The translations under genes and the position numbers were made by a program. The notes below the pieces were generated by a model. The model saw only the letters and a list, made by a program, of their open reading frames with translations. It was not told the origin of the DNA and made no database searches. From Acidobacteriaceae bacterium UBA1307 (lineage in GTDB: Bacteria; Acidobacteriota; Terriglobia; Terriglobales; Acidobacteriaceae): a stretch of DNA of 64,000 bases. Positions 43,601-52,900 of the stretch are shown here, one piece after another. The stretch spans positions 82,621-146,620 of the forward strand of contig DBTV01000048.1 in the NCBI GenBank assembly GCA_002307235.1, given 5' to 3'. Every line of letters starts with the position of its first letter. Position 1 is the stretch's first letter.

Positions 43601-43747
43601 CAGCTTTGCCGCATCCGGTGGATGCGCAAAACCGGTGCGCAGATCGCCTGCCTGTGTTGGCTGCGCATACGACGCCACCACGGTGGCCAAAAGAAGAAAG
43701 ACGATCAAAAGATGCCGGTCGGTGGCGAAGGCTCTGCGTGCTCGCAC
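40631..43747 (-). CDS. Secreted glycoside hydrolase family 106-like (alpha-L-rhamnosidase)
   Basis: This 1,038-residue exported enzyme (signal HLLIVFLLLATVVASYA) matches GH106 alpha-L-rhamnosidases. Family blocks are RCYWWWLNGNTTAETITRDLEAMKSKGFGGAI near the start, LNVTSRWDVG, KYLVTDSWEAGGVNWT with likely catalytic acid/base carboxylates, and a C-terminal beta-sandwich (YRTTLQLTD, WLELGAVREIATVLVNGKPAGTTW, PYAVRLDGLVHAGENRIEVQV). The substrate is likely rhamnose-containing plant polysaccharide. The start is GTG at 43747 with GGGGA; an ATG alternative is not obvious. It is transcribed with an Oar-like receptor upstream; 145 bases separate them. Confidence 0.83.
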   Translation of the reverse strand: MRARRAFATDRHLLIVFLLLATVVASYAQPTQAGDLRTGFAHPPDAAKLRCYWWWLNGNTTAETITRDLEAMKSKGFGGAILVDGDGSGEQGNREVAPGPVIGTPQWTGLMVHALAVAQRLGLELSLNVTSRWDVGIIGGQTVTPEDAIKMLTWTRTPVDGGGVRTVSLPAPSAENGFYRPIAVLAYPLHHGAPLPGARGSQRTALLDLNFKTASMETGFSTPRAEEVLRNAPSTAGEQDAALAEVIDLSAHVDQNGALHWDFPAGSWEVLRIGYSDTDKKLRDATGAVRGLPLDVMSAAAFDHYWQQAVTPLLHAAQPYIGTSLKYLVTDSWEAGGVNWTDDFRAQFQRRRGYDPLSYLPIVAGRILSSRETSDRFLYDLRRTIADLITENYYDRFAAHAQAAGLGTHPESGGPHGAPIDALETFRGASFMQSEFWADSGWHRTAEHERYFVKEAASAAHIYGKNEVAAEGPTSMHRSAWSEALATNVQPAIDHAFTEGLNRIFWHEFTSSPASFGKPGQEYFAGTHLNPNVTWWEQSAPFLLSLNRAQFLLQQGEPVSDLLYDYGEQVPNFVRPKSEDPAHLLPGYDYDVVNQDALLHRMRMDGPRLTTPEGLVYRALALPASRLLSYDALQWVEHFVAQGGVVIGLAPKAPLGLLPGEQTQTYHRTVAALWSGCEHGVAEAHYGKGRVECTDHAREAFARIGVAPDFAYTLDKAEEATAPSFDFVHRRTATAEIYFVRNTQATASKATLSFRVTERVPALWSPEDGSISPAAVYRATADGRTEIPLTFPAHGSVFVVFEHAPEKHLVRAERNGVEVFPSIHPGEEAYASDGEFVAAAPGSYRVIDSEGAEHRFAVQTERINTEKSTEQNSRWTLSFPGGWGAPPSVPVAHFQSWTEWTEPGVRYFSGTATYRTTLQLTDALVAPGQQLWLELGAVREIATVLVNGKPAGTTWRAPYAVRLDGLVHAGENRIEVQVSNLWPNRLIGDQQPETVHPFTQTNVQAYTKDSPLLPSGILAPVIVQSAQILRWRTPAGGQ

Positions 43748-43839
43748 TCAAATCCCCGTTCTTGTTTATTCAAAAAAAGTCACGATATAAAGCAACCGGA
43801 AAGTGAAGCGATTCCGGGCGCGTTGCTCCAGTATGACAG

Positions 43840-43866
43840 TGCGGAGTTACGAAGATAAACTCCGCA
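43840..43866. terminator. Inverted repeat after Oar-like receptor 1
   Basis: TGCGGAGTT (43840-43848) / AACTCCGCA (43858-43866) is a perfect 9-base stem, with a further partial copy of AACTCCGCA next to it. No T-run follows on the receptor's strand. Confidence 0.4.
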
Positions 43867-43892
43867 ACTCCGCACGCCATGCAACGCAAGGG

Positions 43893-46800
43893 TTAGAAGT
43901 TAATGCGCGCTGTCACCTGGCCCATGCGTGCATCGTTGCTCTGGTTCCAGGTCACGGTGCCAGCGCCACCATTGATGCCGCTGGTAAACAGGTTCGTGTT
44001 GGCCGAGTTGTAGTTCGGCGTGTTGGCAATGTTGAAGAACTCACCGCGCAACTCGAAGCTGGTGTTCTTGCGCAGTTCGAACTTCTTGAAGAGCGAGGCG
44101 TCGGCAATCGGCAGCACCATCTGACGGATTCCCGGCATGATGGAGTTATAGGTTGCCGTGGTGTAAGTACTGGTCCTCAACCTCCAGGCCGGAGCCGGAT
44201 CACCGTAACCGCAGCTTCCAGTGGGAAGGCTTGCATTCCAACCGCCCGGATGAATCACGTTGTTGCTATCGATGTAGCAGGTATTGAACTGGTGGTTCAT
44301 GTCGCGGTTGTTGCCACCGCCGCGCAGACTCACGCCCGCGATGCGATCCACCTGATTGCCGCTCGCCGAAGGATAGCCGAGCAACGATCCGTTGTGGCTG
44401 CGAACCACTGTGTTGATGGACCATCCCCCCAGCCAGAGCCGCGCCAGATAATGCGTGCGAAGGGGTGTGGGAATGTCGTAGGAGCCAAGAACATTCCACA
44501 GCCGGTTCGGCGACGAGGACTCGCGCCGGAAGATCTGATCCCAGTTGTCGGTGCTGTTGATGTAGGTCGTCGCGTTCATCTGCTTCGACCAGGTGTAGTG
44601 CGCCTGGAAGCTGACGCCGTCGGCAAAGCGCTTGCGCACGGTTACCTGCAGCGCGTTGTAGGAGGTGTAGCCGAGCGGGCGGTTGTACATGGTGACGTCG
44701 CCGAACTCAGGATAGGGCTTCAGCAGATATTGCTGCTGAACCTGCGCGGCGTTCAGCGTGCTGTTGCCGGAGATCAGCCCCGCCATCGGGTTGCTCACCT
44801 TGTTGTTTAGATACGTCGAACCCAGCGTGTAAAAGGCCGCAGGCAATGCGTTGATGTTCTTGCTGACCTGCATGTGGCGGCTGAAGTTGCCCACGTAGGA
44901 GGCATCGACCACCGTGCCCTTCGGCAACTGGTACTGCATGCCGATGGCGCCAAAGAACAACCGCGGCTGACGATGATTGCGGTCGGCGGGGCTGAGGCCC
45001 TGGCCGAGTTGCGTCGCCAAGCCCAGCGTGGAACCGCTCGGTGCAACAATGCCGTCCGGATAGGGATTGCTGAGCGTGTTCAACGGCTGATAGCCATTGC
45101 TCGTGGATGAAAGCGCGGTGGTCGAACTGTAGCCAGAGGTTCCCGGAGGATCGAAGGTCGGCATATAGATCAAGCCGAAGCCGCCACGCACCACGGCGTT
45201 GTGATTGAGCTGATAGGCTGCGCCAAAGCGCGGCTGCCAGTTATTCAATTGCTTGTTGAACGGAAGACGATTCTTCGACGAGGTAAACTGCAGGCCGCCA
45301 TTCAGCGTCAAGCCGCTCACCGAGGACTGCAACGGGTTGGTGCAAGAGGCGCAGAAACCGGCATTCATGCGGTTATACCGCTCGGTCATCGGCGCTTCGT
45401 AATCCCAGCGCAGGCCAATGTTCATGGTCAGCTTATTGTTGAAGCGCCAGTCGTCGTGAATGAAGATGCCCCAGTAATCCTGCTGATAGGCGGGAGCAAT
45501 ATTCCATGCCACGGTATTGCTGTTCGCCGCGCCCAACATGAATGAGGCCACCGGATCGCCGGAGTTGCTGTCGCCGGTCTGGTAGTTCTTCTGCGTAAAT
45601 CCGCGCGTGAAGTTGAAGGTGCCCAGGTTTGAGAGGGGCGTATTCAGGTCGTAGCGCAGTGCATACAACTCGATGCCGCCCTTGAGGGAATGGCGTCCGA
45701 TCAGCTTGGTCAGCACCTCGGTCCATGCAACCGCCGTCGAATTGCTGAGTTGGCCTCCACCCTGCTGCATGCCGCTGTAGGAGTTTTTGCCATTCGAGAA
45801 GGAGACGCCGGGGAAGGTCAGCCGCGGCAGCTCCGAGGCCAGCGTCGCAGGCAAGCCCAGCTTGGTGATGTCGTAGTTGTCGCCGTAATACGTGAGCGAG
45901 AAGGGGTGATAGACAAAGCCGATGCGGCTGTCGAGCACCGTGGTGGTATCGATCGTATTGAGCCACTCCAGCGATGCGCCGGTGTTGTTGCGGAAGTGGA
46001 CATAGCCCGGGCTGCCGATGCCAGCCTGCGGGAAGCCCTGCACCGGATATTCCTGCTTGCGCACGCTACGGAAGAACAGACCCGTGAGAGTTTGCGATGG
46101 GGTCAGTTTGTGGTCGAGACGGGTGATGAAGGAATAGTAATGATCCTTGGCCGTGTCGTCCGACGAGATGTAGTTATAGTCGGTTCCCCCGGTCGTGACA
46201 TTCGGTTCCGGGAAGAACTTCACCAGGGCCTTGGCCACCGGGTCGAGCGAGCCGGAGATGTCATTGTTGGCAAAGTAGGCGGTGCGGTTGCTTGTGCCGT
46301 CAATGGCCGAGGTCGGCTTGTAGAGCTGAATGCCGGTGGTGCACAGGCCACTCGTGTTGAAGACCGAGCAGAGTTCCGAGAAATCGCCCTTGCGCATGGC
46401 ATCCGTCGGCATCCACCCGGTGTACGGATTGGGTAGATTGTTCTGGATGCGCTCGTAGGCGACGGTGAAAAAGCTCTTGTCGCGCCCGTTGTAGAGCTTC
46501 GGAATGTAGATGGGACCATCGAGGACAAAGCCCGGCTGCTGCCAGCGATCCGTCGAAGGAGTTCCCTTGGTTGTGGACGACCGCTTGCGCTGCGAGGTGT
46601 TGGCGTCCATATCGGTATTGCGCAACACGTAGTAGGCGGCACCATGCAGATCGTTCTGGCCGGTCTTGATGATAGTGTTGATGACCGCACCATCGGAATG
46701 ACCATACTGCGCGTCGACCAGAAGGGTTTGCGTGTTGACCTCTTGCACGGACTCGGGCGAAGGCGCGAAGTCCATATAGGTGACGGCGGAAAGCCGCTCC

Positions 46801-47462
46801 GGCGCGTCGTCCGGCATACCGTTCAGTTCCAGCCGGTGTGCGTTACCGATGCCGCCAATCTGCATCTGCGAGGCGGTACCGCTGTAGGGTTGGTTGTACT
46901 GGCTCGAAGAGCCGGTCACGAAGTTGCCCGAATAGGTGCCCGCTGAAAGCGCCGCCTCCACAAAGGGATTGCGACCGATGTTGGGCAGATTGACGATCTC
47001 GCTTTTATCCAGCACCTGCCCCAGCGAGGCCGAGCCGGTATCGAGCGCCTGCAGATCGGCCGTGATCTGGATACTCTGGGTTTCTGTTCCCACATCGAGA
47101 CGCAGATCGACAATAGCCTTATCCGAGGCATGGAGCACGATGTCGGTCTTCTGTGCCGACCGGAAGCCTTTGGCCGTCACCGTCACCGCATAGGTTCCCG
47201 GTGTCAAAAACGGAAGGACATACGAGCCCGCCTGGTTGGTGACTGCTGTCGTCTTGAAATGAGTATCGGTGTTTTCCGCCGACACTGCCGCAGAAGGAAT
47301 CACGGCTCCTGTGCTGTCGGTGGCCGTTCCCGAGATGGAGGCCAAATATTGCTGCGCCAACAAACCGGAGGGCAGCGCCATACAGAGAATCGCCAGCAGG
47401 ATGCCGGTCCAGAACGCCGGCCGGGGTCTCCCTGCTGTATTGCTACGCACTGTGCCTGTCAC
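43893..47462 (-). CDS. Oar-like TonB-dependent receptor 1
   Basis: This 1,189-residue outer-membrane protein has a signal peptide (LLAILCMALPSGLLAQ) and an N-terminal carboxypeptidase-regulatory-like (CarboxypepD_reg) domain at ~35-120 (ISGTATDSTGAVIPSAAVSAE). A plug region follows (SKEIVNLPNIGRNPFVEAALSAG type; VQEVNTQTLLVDAQYGHSDGAVINTIIK) and a large beta-barrel ends in Phe (MGQVTARINF). Such receptors likely import oligosaccharides released by the GH106 enzyme. The GTG at 47460-47462 is chosen: GGGGAGG is six bases ahead and it leads directly into the signal peptide. The frame is open upstream, but those residues are not typical. Confidence 0.85.
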   Translation of the reverse strand: MTGTVRSNTAGRPRPAFWTGILLAILCMALPSGLLAQQYLASISGTATDSTGAVIPSAAVSAENTDTHFKTTAVTNQAGSYVLPFLTPGTYAVTVTAKGFRSAQKTDIVLHASDKAIVDLRLDVGTETQSIQITADLQALDTGSASLGQVLDKSEIVNLPNIGRNPFVEAALSAGTYSGNFVTGSSSQYNQPYSGTASQMQIGGIGNAHRLELNGMPDDAPERLSAVTYMDFAPSPESVQEVNTQTLLVDAQYGHSDGAVINTIIKTGQNDLHGAAYYVLRNTDMDANTSQRKRSSTTKGTPSTDRWQQPGFVLDGPIYIPKLYNGRDKSFFTVAYERIQNNLPNPYTGWMPTDAMRKGDFSELCSVFNTSGLCTTGIQLYKPTSAIDGTSNRTAYFANNDISGSLDPVAKALVKFFPEPNVTTGGTDYNYISSDDTAKDHYYSFITRLDHKLTPSQTLTGLFFRSVRKQEYPVQGFPQAGIGSPGYVHFRNNTGASLEWLNTIDTTTVLDSRIGFVYHPFSLTYYGDNYDITKLGLPATLASELPRLTFPGVSFSNGKNSYSGMQQGGGQLSNSTAVAWTEVLTKLIGRHSLKGGIELYALRYDLNTPLSNLGTFNFTRGFTQKNYQTGDSNSGDPVASFMLGAANSNTVAWNIAPAYQQDYWGIFIHDDWRFNNKLTMNIGLRWDYEAPMTERYNRMNAGFCASCTNPLQSSVSGLTLNGGLQFTSSKNRLPFNKQLNNWQPRFGAAYQLNHNAVVRGGFGLIYMPTFDPPGTSGYSSTTALSSTSNGYQPLNTLSNPYPDGIVAPSGSTLGLATQLGQGLSPADRNHRQPRLFFGAIGMQYQLPKGTVVDASYVGNFSRHMQVSKNINALPAAFYTLGSTYLNNKVSNPMAGLISGNSTLNAAQVQQQYLLKPYPEFGDVTMYNRPLGYTSYNALQVTVRKRFADGVSFQAHYTWSKQMNATTYINSTDNWDQIFRRESSSPNRLWNVLGSYDIPTPLRTHYLARLWLGGWSINTVVRSHNGSLLGYPSASGNQVDRIAGVSLRGGGNNRDMNHQFNTCYIDSNNVIHPGGWNASLPTGSCGYGDPAPAWRLRTSTYTTATYNSIMPGIRQMVLPIADASLFKKFELRKNTSFELRGEFFNIANTPNYNSANTNLFTSGINGGAGTVTWNQSNDARMGQVTARINF

Positions 47463-47972
47463 AAAATACCTCCCCAAAAAATACGTGATGGCCACCCGCC
47501 ATGCCGACGGGCAACCGTACAACGCGCATCCCGCAACCAGAGAAAGGCTGAAAACGATTGCACTTTCTGATCCACAAACCCACAATTCCTGCCCTGGATC
47601 AGAAACCTGCAAGGCGCACCCATCATTCCCGGCCACGTCTGCGTCTTCTGCTGCGCCAAAATAGGTGCGCAGCATGCTCCCGATTTCGCGCTGGACGAAA
47701 GCCACTTCGCCAACACAATGCGCCATTGTTCGTAACGTAGATAAAGGCGGGCAAGTTAATTTACCGGAAGAAGCCGGAAACCTCACCAGAGATTTACCCT
47801 TTCTTTAACCGTTAACTTTCGTCAAGTTATTGTCTATGTTTTAGATACAGGCATCTTTACTTTTTTATGCTCTACCTGTTAGAACTAAGTACCGAACTTC
47901 GAGCGCAGGCAAATCCGCATCGAAATTGATCCCTTTGAGGCCAGAATAGAAACAACGTCTGAGTGGCACAGC
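47463..47972. promoter_or_regulatory. Divergent region of receptor 1 and membrane regulator
   Basis: A 510-base gap without a gene, AT-rich at 47760-47900. A palindrome TTAACCGTTAA (47805-47815) is a candidate operator. No clear promoter pair was recognised. Small frames here have no family resemblance. Confidence 0.35.
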
Positions 47973-49325
47973 ATGAAAGTAGCAGAAGACAGCCCAGAGA
48001 TAGAGCCGGCATCATCGACAGAACAGTCGGCAAGCGCCGAGCAACGCTGGGCGCTGGTGGAGCGCATCGCCGCGAGTGAGCATTTTGGCCGCTCGGCACG
48101 GCTCAGGGACTTTTTGCTTTATGTCGGCAAGCGCTCTCTCAAGCCCAACAGTCCCGAGATTCACGAGCAGGAGATCGGCGCCAAGGTCTTTGGGCGATCA
48201 GAGAATTATGATCGCAGCCAGGACAACATTGTCCGCGTCAACGCCTCCGAATTGCGCAAACGGATCGAGGCCTACTTTGCCTCGGAGGGCCGCGACGAGC
48301 CCCTGCGGTGCGAGATTCCGCGCGGCAGCTACAAGCCGGTTTTTCGTCGTAACACTCCGCAGACGGTCCTCTCCTCTGCAGACCTGCTCCCCTCCCCCCT
48401 CTCTCCAGAGACGGAGAAAATCAATCCTCAACCAAAAAGGACATTCTCTGCACGTCCGTGGTTATTGCCTGCTTTCAGTCTGCTTTTGGCGCTCTGCTGC
48501 GTTTTCCTTCTGGTGGAAAACCAGCGGCTGAAGACGCTGCTGTACCCCTGGAAGGACAAGCCGACGGTGGCGGCCTTCTGGACGGGCTTTCTCAACTCTC
48601 ACCAACAGGCCGATCTGGTCTTTCCGGACGACTCGGCGAGCGTGATCGAAGACATTACGGGCAGCCCGGTCAGCCTGGGAGACTACGTGAGTCGCAACTT
48701 TGTTCGCCGTGTGCAGTCGCTGCCCCTGAGCGCCGACCGGCAAGGGGACGCGCTCCAGGTGTACAACCACAATCTGGTCACCTTCGGCGCGATCCGTGCC
48801 GCGCAGATGATCCAGAAGCAGATTCCGGCCGACTACCCGCGCGAGCTGGTCTGGACGCGCTTCTACACGGCCGATGAGCTCAAGCGGAACAACGTGGTGC
48901 TGATCGGTGGCCGCAAGGCGATTCCCTGGGACCATCTCTTCGACGATCAGGTGAACTTCATTACCGATTATGATGATGAACATTCCCGTGGCTTCATTCG
49001 CAACCGCAATCCACGGCCGAGCGAGCAGGCTATTTATGTGCCTTCTTCCGGCACCGTCAACGACTTTTTCGCCTATAGCGTGATCGCGTATCTGCCCAAC
49101 CCCAGCCACACCGGGCATGTGCTGATTCTGGCCGGCACCGACTCCGATGCGACCGCTGCCGCAGCCGAATTCCTCACCACGGAAGAACCGATGAAGAAAC
49201 TGGGAAGCCTGCTCCACGCCAAGGATGCGTTCCCCTGTTTCGAGGCTCTGCTGAAGGTCTCGCGCGTCAGCGGAACCTCCTTCCAGGCAGAGACGGTCGC
49301 AGTGCGCACGTATCCCAACCTCTAG
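47973..49325 (+). CDS. Membrane-anchored regulator-like protein with N-terminal wHTH-like domain
   Basis: This 450-residue protein is not assigned to a named family. Residues 25-125 form a conserved block (RIAASEHFGRSARLRDFLLYV, VFGRSENYDRSQDNIVRVNASELRKRIEAYF, RCEIPRGSYKPVF). Such a block begins many acidobacterial sensor proteins and looks like a winged helix ending in the wing GSYKPVF. A hydrophobic segment (PWLLPAFSLLLALCCVFLLV, ~163-182) would place residues 190-450 in the periplasm. That part may bind a ligand. It is divergent from the Oar-like receptor, which suggests it controls that gene. It may be a one-component ToxR-like sensor; evidence is by layout. Confidence 0.55.
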   Translation: MKVAEDSPEIEPASSTEQSASAEQRWALVERIAASEHFGRSARLRDFLLYVGKRSLKPNSPEIHEQEIGAKVFGRSENYDRSQDNIVRVNASELRKRIEAYFASEGRDEPLRCEIPRGSYKPVFRRNTPQTVLSSADLLPSPLSPETEKINPQPKRTFSARPWLLPAFSLLLALCCVFLLVENQRLKTLLYPWKDKPTVAAFWTGFLNSHQQADLVFPDDSASVIEDITGSPVSLGDYVSRNFVRRVQSLPLSADRQGDALQVYNHNLVTFGAIRAAQMIQKQIPADYPRELVWTRFYTADELKRNNVVLIGGRKAIPWDHLFDDQVNFITDYDDEHSRGFIRNRNPRPSEQAIYVPSSGTVNDFFAYSVIAYLPNPSHTGHVLILAGTDSDATAAAAEFLTTEEPMKKLGSLLHAKDAFPCFEALLKVSRVSGTSFQAETVAVRTYPNL

Positions 49326-49996
49326 CCCCGCTGTTTGCGCAGGCACACTCGACCGTCAAAACGCGGGATTAAACCGCGCATGCGGACTGCATTCGAGAAA
49401 GCAAACAGGCCGTCCAGGTTCCCAAGACAATGCAAGCTCCCCTGTCCCCCTCAGGAGCTGTGTTTCAGAACAGGACGAGAGTCCCCGCGTTTTTTGTAGA
49501 TGGCCACAGAGACCTGCACGCCTCTTTCCTGCCGTCTTCACGGCTGAAGTGGCACTGCATCACCACTTTCAGACCAGTGATCCCGAATCTCTTTCAAAAT
49601 TGGACGTCAACCCCTACGGAGCTCTACTACACCTCGCGCCCCGTCGATCTCCAAGGGCAAAGCGCCCTGCGCTAGACAAGCGGCAAGTTCGTCTCAATTG
49701 GAAAAGTGAACTCGCCCCTCGTCGAAGGCTCAACGAGTGTTGCCGTTTCTCTGGATGGCCACCATGTGATTGTTGCAGTGGTCACACAGGCAACCAGCAA
49801 CATCAAGCTGCGCACATGCTGTAGACGAAAAAAACATCTGTTTTTTGTGCGCTGCATTCACGACCGCAGAATATTTATAAGACAACGAACAGGGGTCTAT
49901 CTGGCAATCACACGACAGAGCTAAGAGAGCGCACTAGTTGCAGGTTGCTCGAATGCCTCTCACTCTGAGACATTCGAGCAACGACGTTCAGCAGCT
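49326..49996. other. Gene-poor region with antitoxin remnant and terminal hairpin
   Basis: 671 bases without a credible gene. Bases about 49371-49395 (reading PRMRTAFE) repeat, with two changes, part of the decayed antitoxin at 56441-56466. A perfect hairpin (GTTGCTCGAATG 49944-49955, CATTCGAGCAAC 49971-49982) lies just past the stop of the convergent protease and may end its transcript. GCTGTAGACG and an AAAAAACA/TGTTTTTT pair lie at about 49815-49845. Confidence 0.4.
49944..49982 (-). terminator. Hairpin after S53 protease 2
   Basis: Twelve-base perfect arms start 15 bases after the stop (minus strand). No T-run, but the position supports a role at the 3' end. Confidence 0.5.
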
Positions 49997-52900
49997 TTAC
50001 TGCACGACAACGGTAAGTACGACGTTGTGTTTTTGCCCGTTGTAGCCTATAGCAGTGACGACGACAGAATAGGACTCCGCCAATGCTTTGGTGGTTGTTG
50101 TCGTTGGGGTAGTCTTGCTTTTCGTGCTGCCACCGCATCCTGTGGCAAAGACTCCCATCGCAACAAGCAGGGCAACGGAGGCAAGATACACACGGTAGCG
50201 CTTGCGTGTGAAAAAGAAGCAAAAGGCAAAAGTGGCAATGCCCCCGCCGAGGTACCAGGAACTGCCCGATTTTGCAGATGCTGTCGTGGTTGTTGTTGTG
50301 TAAGCGTTCAACGTAACGGTTGCCGTGGCATTGCCGCTGAGCGTAAGAGAGGTGGGATTGATCGCGCAGGTCATATTGGCAGAGGAGGGCACCGCGCAGG
50401 ACAAGCTGACCAGTCCGCTGAAGCTGCCAATCGATTGCAGATTGAGTGTTCCGGTTCCAGTACTTCCAGATGCCACCACCAGCGTCTGCGATTGCAGCGT
50501 CATGCTGTAACCGTCCCCGGTGCCGTTGTACAGAGCGATCGGCGTACTTGTTGAAGCGTTATAGTTTGCGTCGCCACTGTAGGCCGCTGCCAGTTCGTTG
50601 GTCGAGTAGGAGGCAAGGTCTGCTGGCGTCAGCATAAAGGTGGCCGTCGCGATGGCACCGCTTCCCGCAACAAGAGTGGCGGCTGTCGAGCTTACATAGT
50701 AGGCATCCCACATCCTCACAGTTCCGGTCGGCGCTACGGTTGATCCGGATGGCCCTTTGACCGTTGCCGTCAGAGTCACCGGAGTGCTGTCCGTAATCTT
50801 CGAGGTATCCGTCGGAGAGGTGATGGCAAAGGTCGTAGTGGAGTTGATCAGGCTGGTGCTAACAACGTTGAACGATCCCGTGTAGTCCGAGCTGTTGAAG
50901 TTGGAATCTCCGGAATAGGTTGCCGTGAACGAGTAGGTTCCAAGGGGAAGATTGCTGCCGAGGTCACAACTTGAGATCGCCCATTGTGACCATGCGGAGA
51001 GTGCGCATACCTTCGTCGTTCCATTGCTCAAAGTAATCGTCATGGTGCCTGTCGGGGAGACGGAACCGGAGGTGTAAGGGTCGGTCGCCGAAACCAGAAC
51101 AATATCTTGGCCAAGATAGTAATTTCCAGAGAAAGAACCTGTGGCCTCCGCGAACGAAAAGGTGTCACCTTTTACGACGGTGAAGGAGATGGTCGCGGAT
51201 TTTGATGCTCTGTAGCTGGAATCTCCCGAATAGGAAGCGGTAAACGTGTGAGCACCAAGGGAAAGGTTCGAGGCAATGTATTCCGCAGTGCCACTGGCGC
51301 TGAGCGCGACGCTTCCGAGGGCTTTGTTGCCGTCCAGATAGGTTACCGTGCCGGTGGCAACACCGGACGATCCAGAGGCTCCGGCAGGGATGACGTCTGC
51401 ATAGACGGCCGAACCAAACGGCACTGAATCACCAGAGCTGAAGGAAGTCCCTGAACCATACATCAAATATTGAAGACTCAGAGGCGTGCTGCTGGCTTCT
51501 GTTGCAACTGTTACTGTGGTCGCAGCAGACTCACTTGCCGCAAAGATTCCATCGCCACTGTATTTTGCTGTGATCGTGTAGGTGCCACCGGGCAAGCTGT
51601 TGATGCTCGCACTGGCTTTGCCGTTTTGGTCGAGAGTCAGCGCGGTGAAGCCCTGATAGGCCGACAAGGTGGAGTTGGTAACGAGGGATACGCTTCCCGA
51701 GGGCGTACCCGTGGCCGACGAGGTAACGGCTACCGAGACGGTGACATTGTCGCCATGCGTGGAGGTCGTCGGCGTGATAGTAAGCGCAGTGGAACTGGAA
51801 TTGAAGGTGATCTTGCCCCAGTACTTCATCAGTGCACCCACGTCGATACTGCCAAGCCCGGCGGCCAGATTATATCCCGAACCCGCCGAATAACCCTGCA
51901 GGGAGTAGTAGCCGTCACCGTTGCTATCAAGCGAGCAGCCTGTGATATAGCTGTCGCAGGGGACATTGTTGGAGCCTTCGGTGATCGGGTTGAAGACGGA
52001 AGGATATTGCTTTGCGAGAGGATACAGTACGAAATTGGCCTGACCGAGGCGTCCGTATTTTTGGTTGACGAGTGCCAGAATGCCTGCCATCGAGGGCGTC
52101 GATGCGGAGGTTCCTCCAACCAGACTGATTCCCACACTGCCGGAGCTGCTGGCAACGCATTCTCCGCTGGCTTCACAGACGGGCCAACTTGACCCATTGG
52201 AGCCATCGGAGGCGAACAACGAGACATCTGGAATATCACGGACGCCATCCGCTGGTACATTGGTTCCGGCCTGCCAGGCGGGCTTCGAATATCCGGCCAG
52301 GCAGGTCACATTGTAATTTGCATCGGTACTCGAACTGATGCAACTGCTTTTGCCACCACCTCCACCGGCAATGGTGCTCGTCTGGTTCGATAGCGGGGCA
52401 TACGCAGTCAGGTTCTTGCCGAAAACGCTGTCGTTCCAGGGTTGCTCCGGGATCTGCTTTTGGAGCGACACGTAGTTCGCATTGGAGACGTTCCAGTAAT
52501 TGGCTATGCTGGCACCGCCCGAGGCATAGTCACTGTAGTAGAAATCGGTGCCACCGACAGCAACATTCCACGGTGTCGATGCCAATCCATTCACAGACAA
52601 TCCACTCTCGGCCTGGGTTTCATAGCTTCGATCACAGCCCGCTGATCCTGAGTCTCCGGTAGAAACCAGGACGGTTTGCCCTTGGGCAGCGGCCTGTGCC
52701 ATCAGTTGATTGACATATGCATTGGTCGAATCGCCCATGGATTGCTCGCAGGCACCAAAGCTCACACTCAGGATCGAGGCCTCGTTGTCATCAATGGCGC
52801 GATTGAGCGCAAACAACAGACCTCCAACCCCGTCGAGACCGTAAGATCCTGCCACATAAAGACGAATCGTGGCGTCTGGCGCTGCAGCGCCGGCATTTTC

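Noticed and set aside
40553..43858. Two long plus-strand frames opposite the GH106 gene
   Set aside because: They exactly overlay a well-supported gene, lack ribosome-binding sites, and have Arg/Ala-rich composition.
47463..47786. Longer N-terminus of Oar-like receptor 1
   Set aside because: The GTG at 47462 has an excellent GGGGAGG and leads directly into the signal peptide; the extra residues would precede the signal.
49356..49990. Several short frames in the gene-poor gap
   Set aside because: No ribosome-binding site or family pattern; only the antitoxin-like echo is worth noting.
51470..52260. Frames opposite S53 protease 2
   Set aside because: Overlie the protease coding sequence with no independent support.
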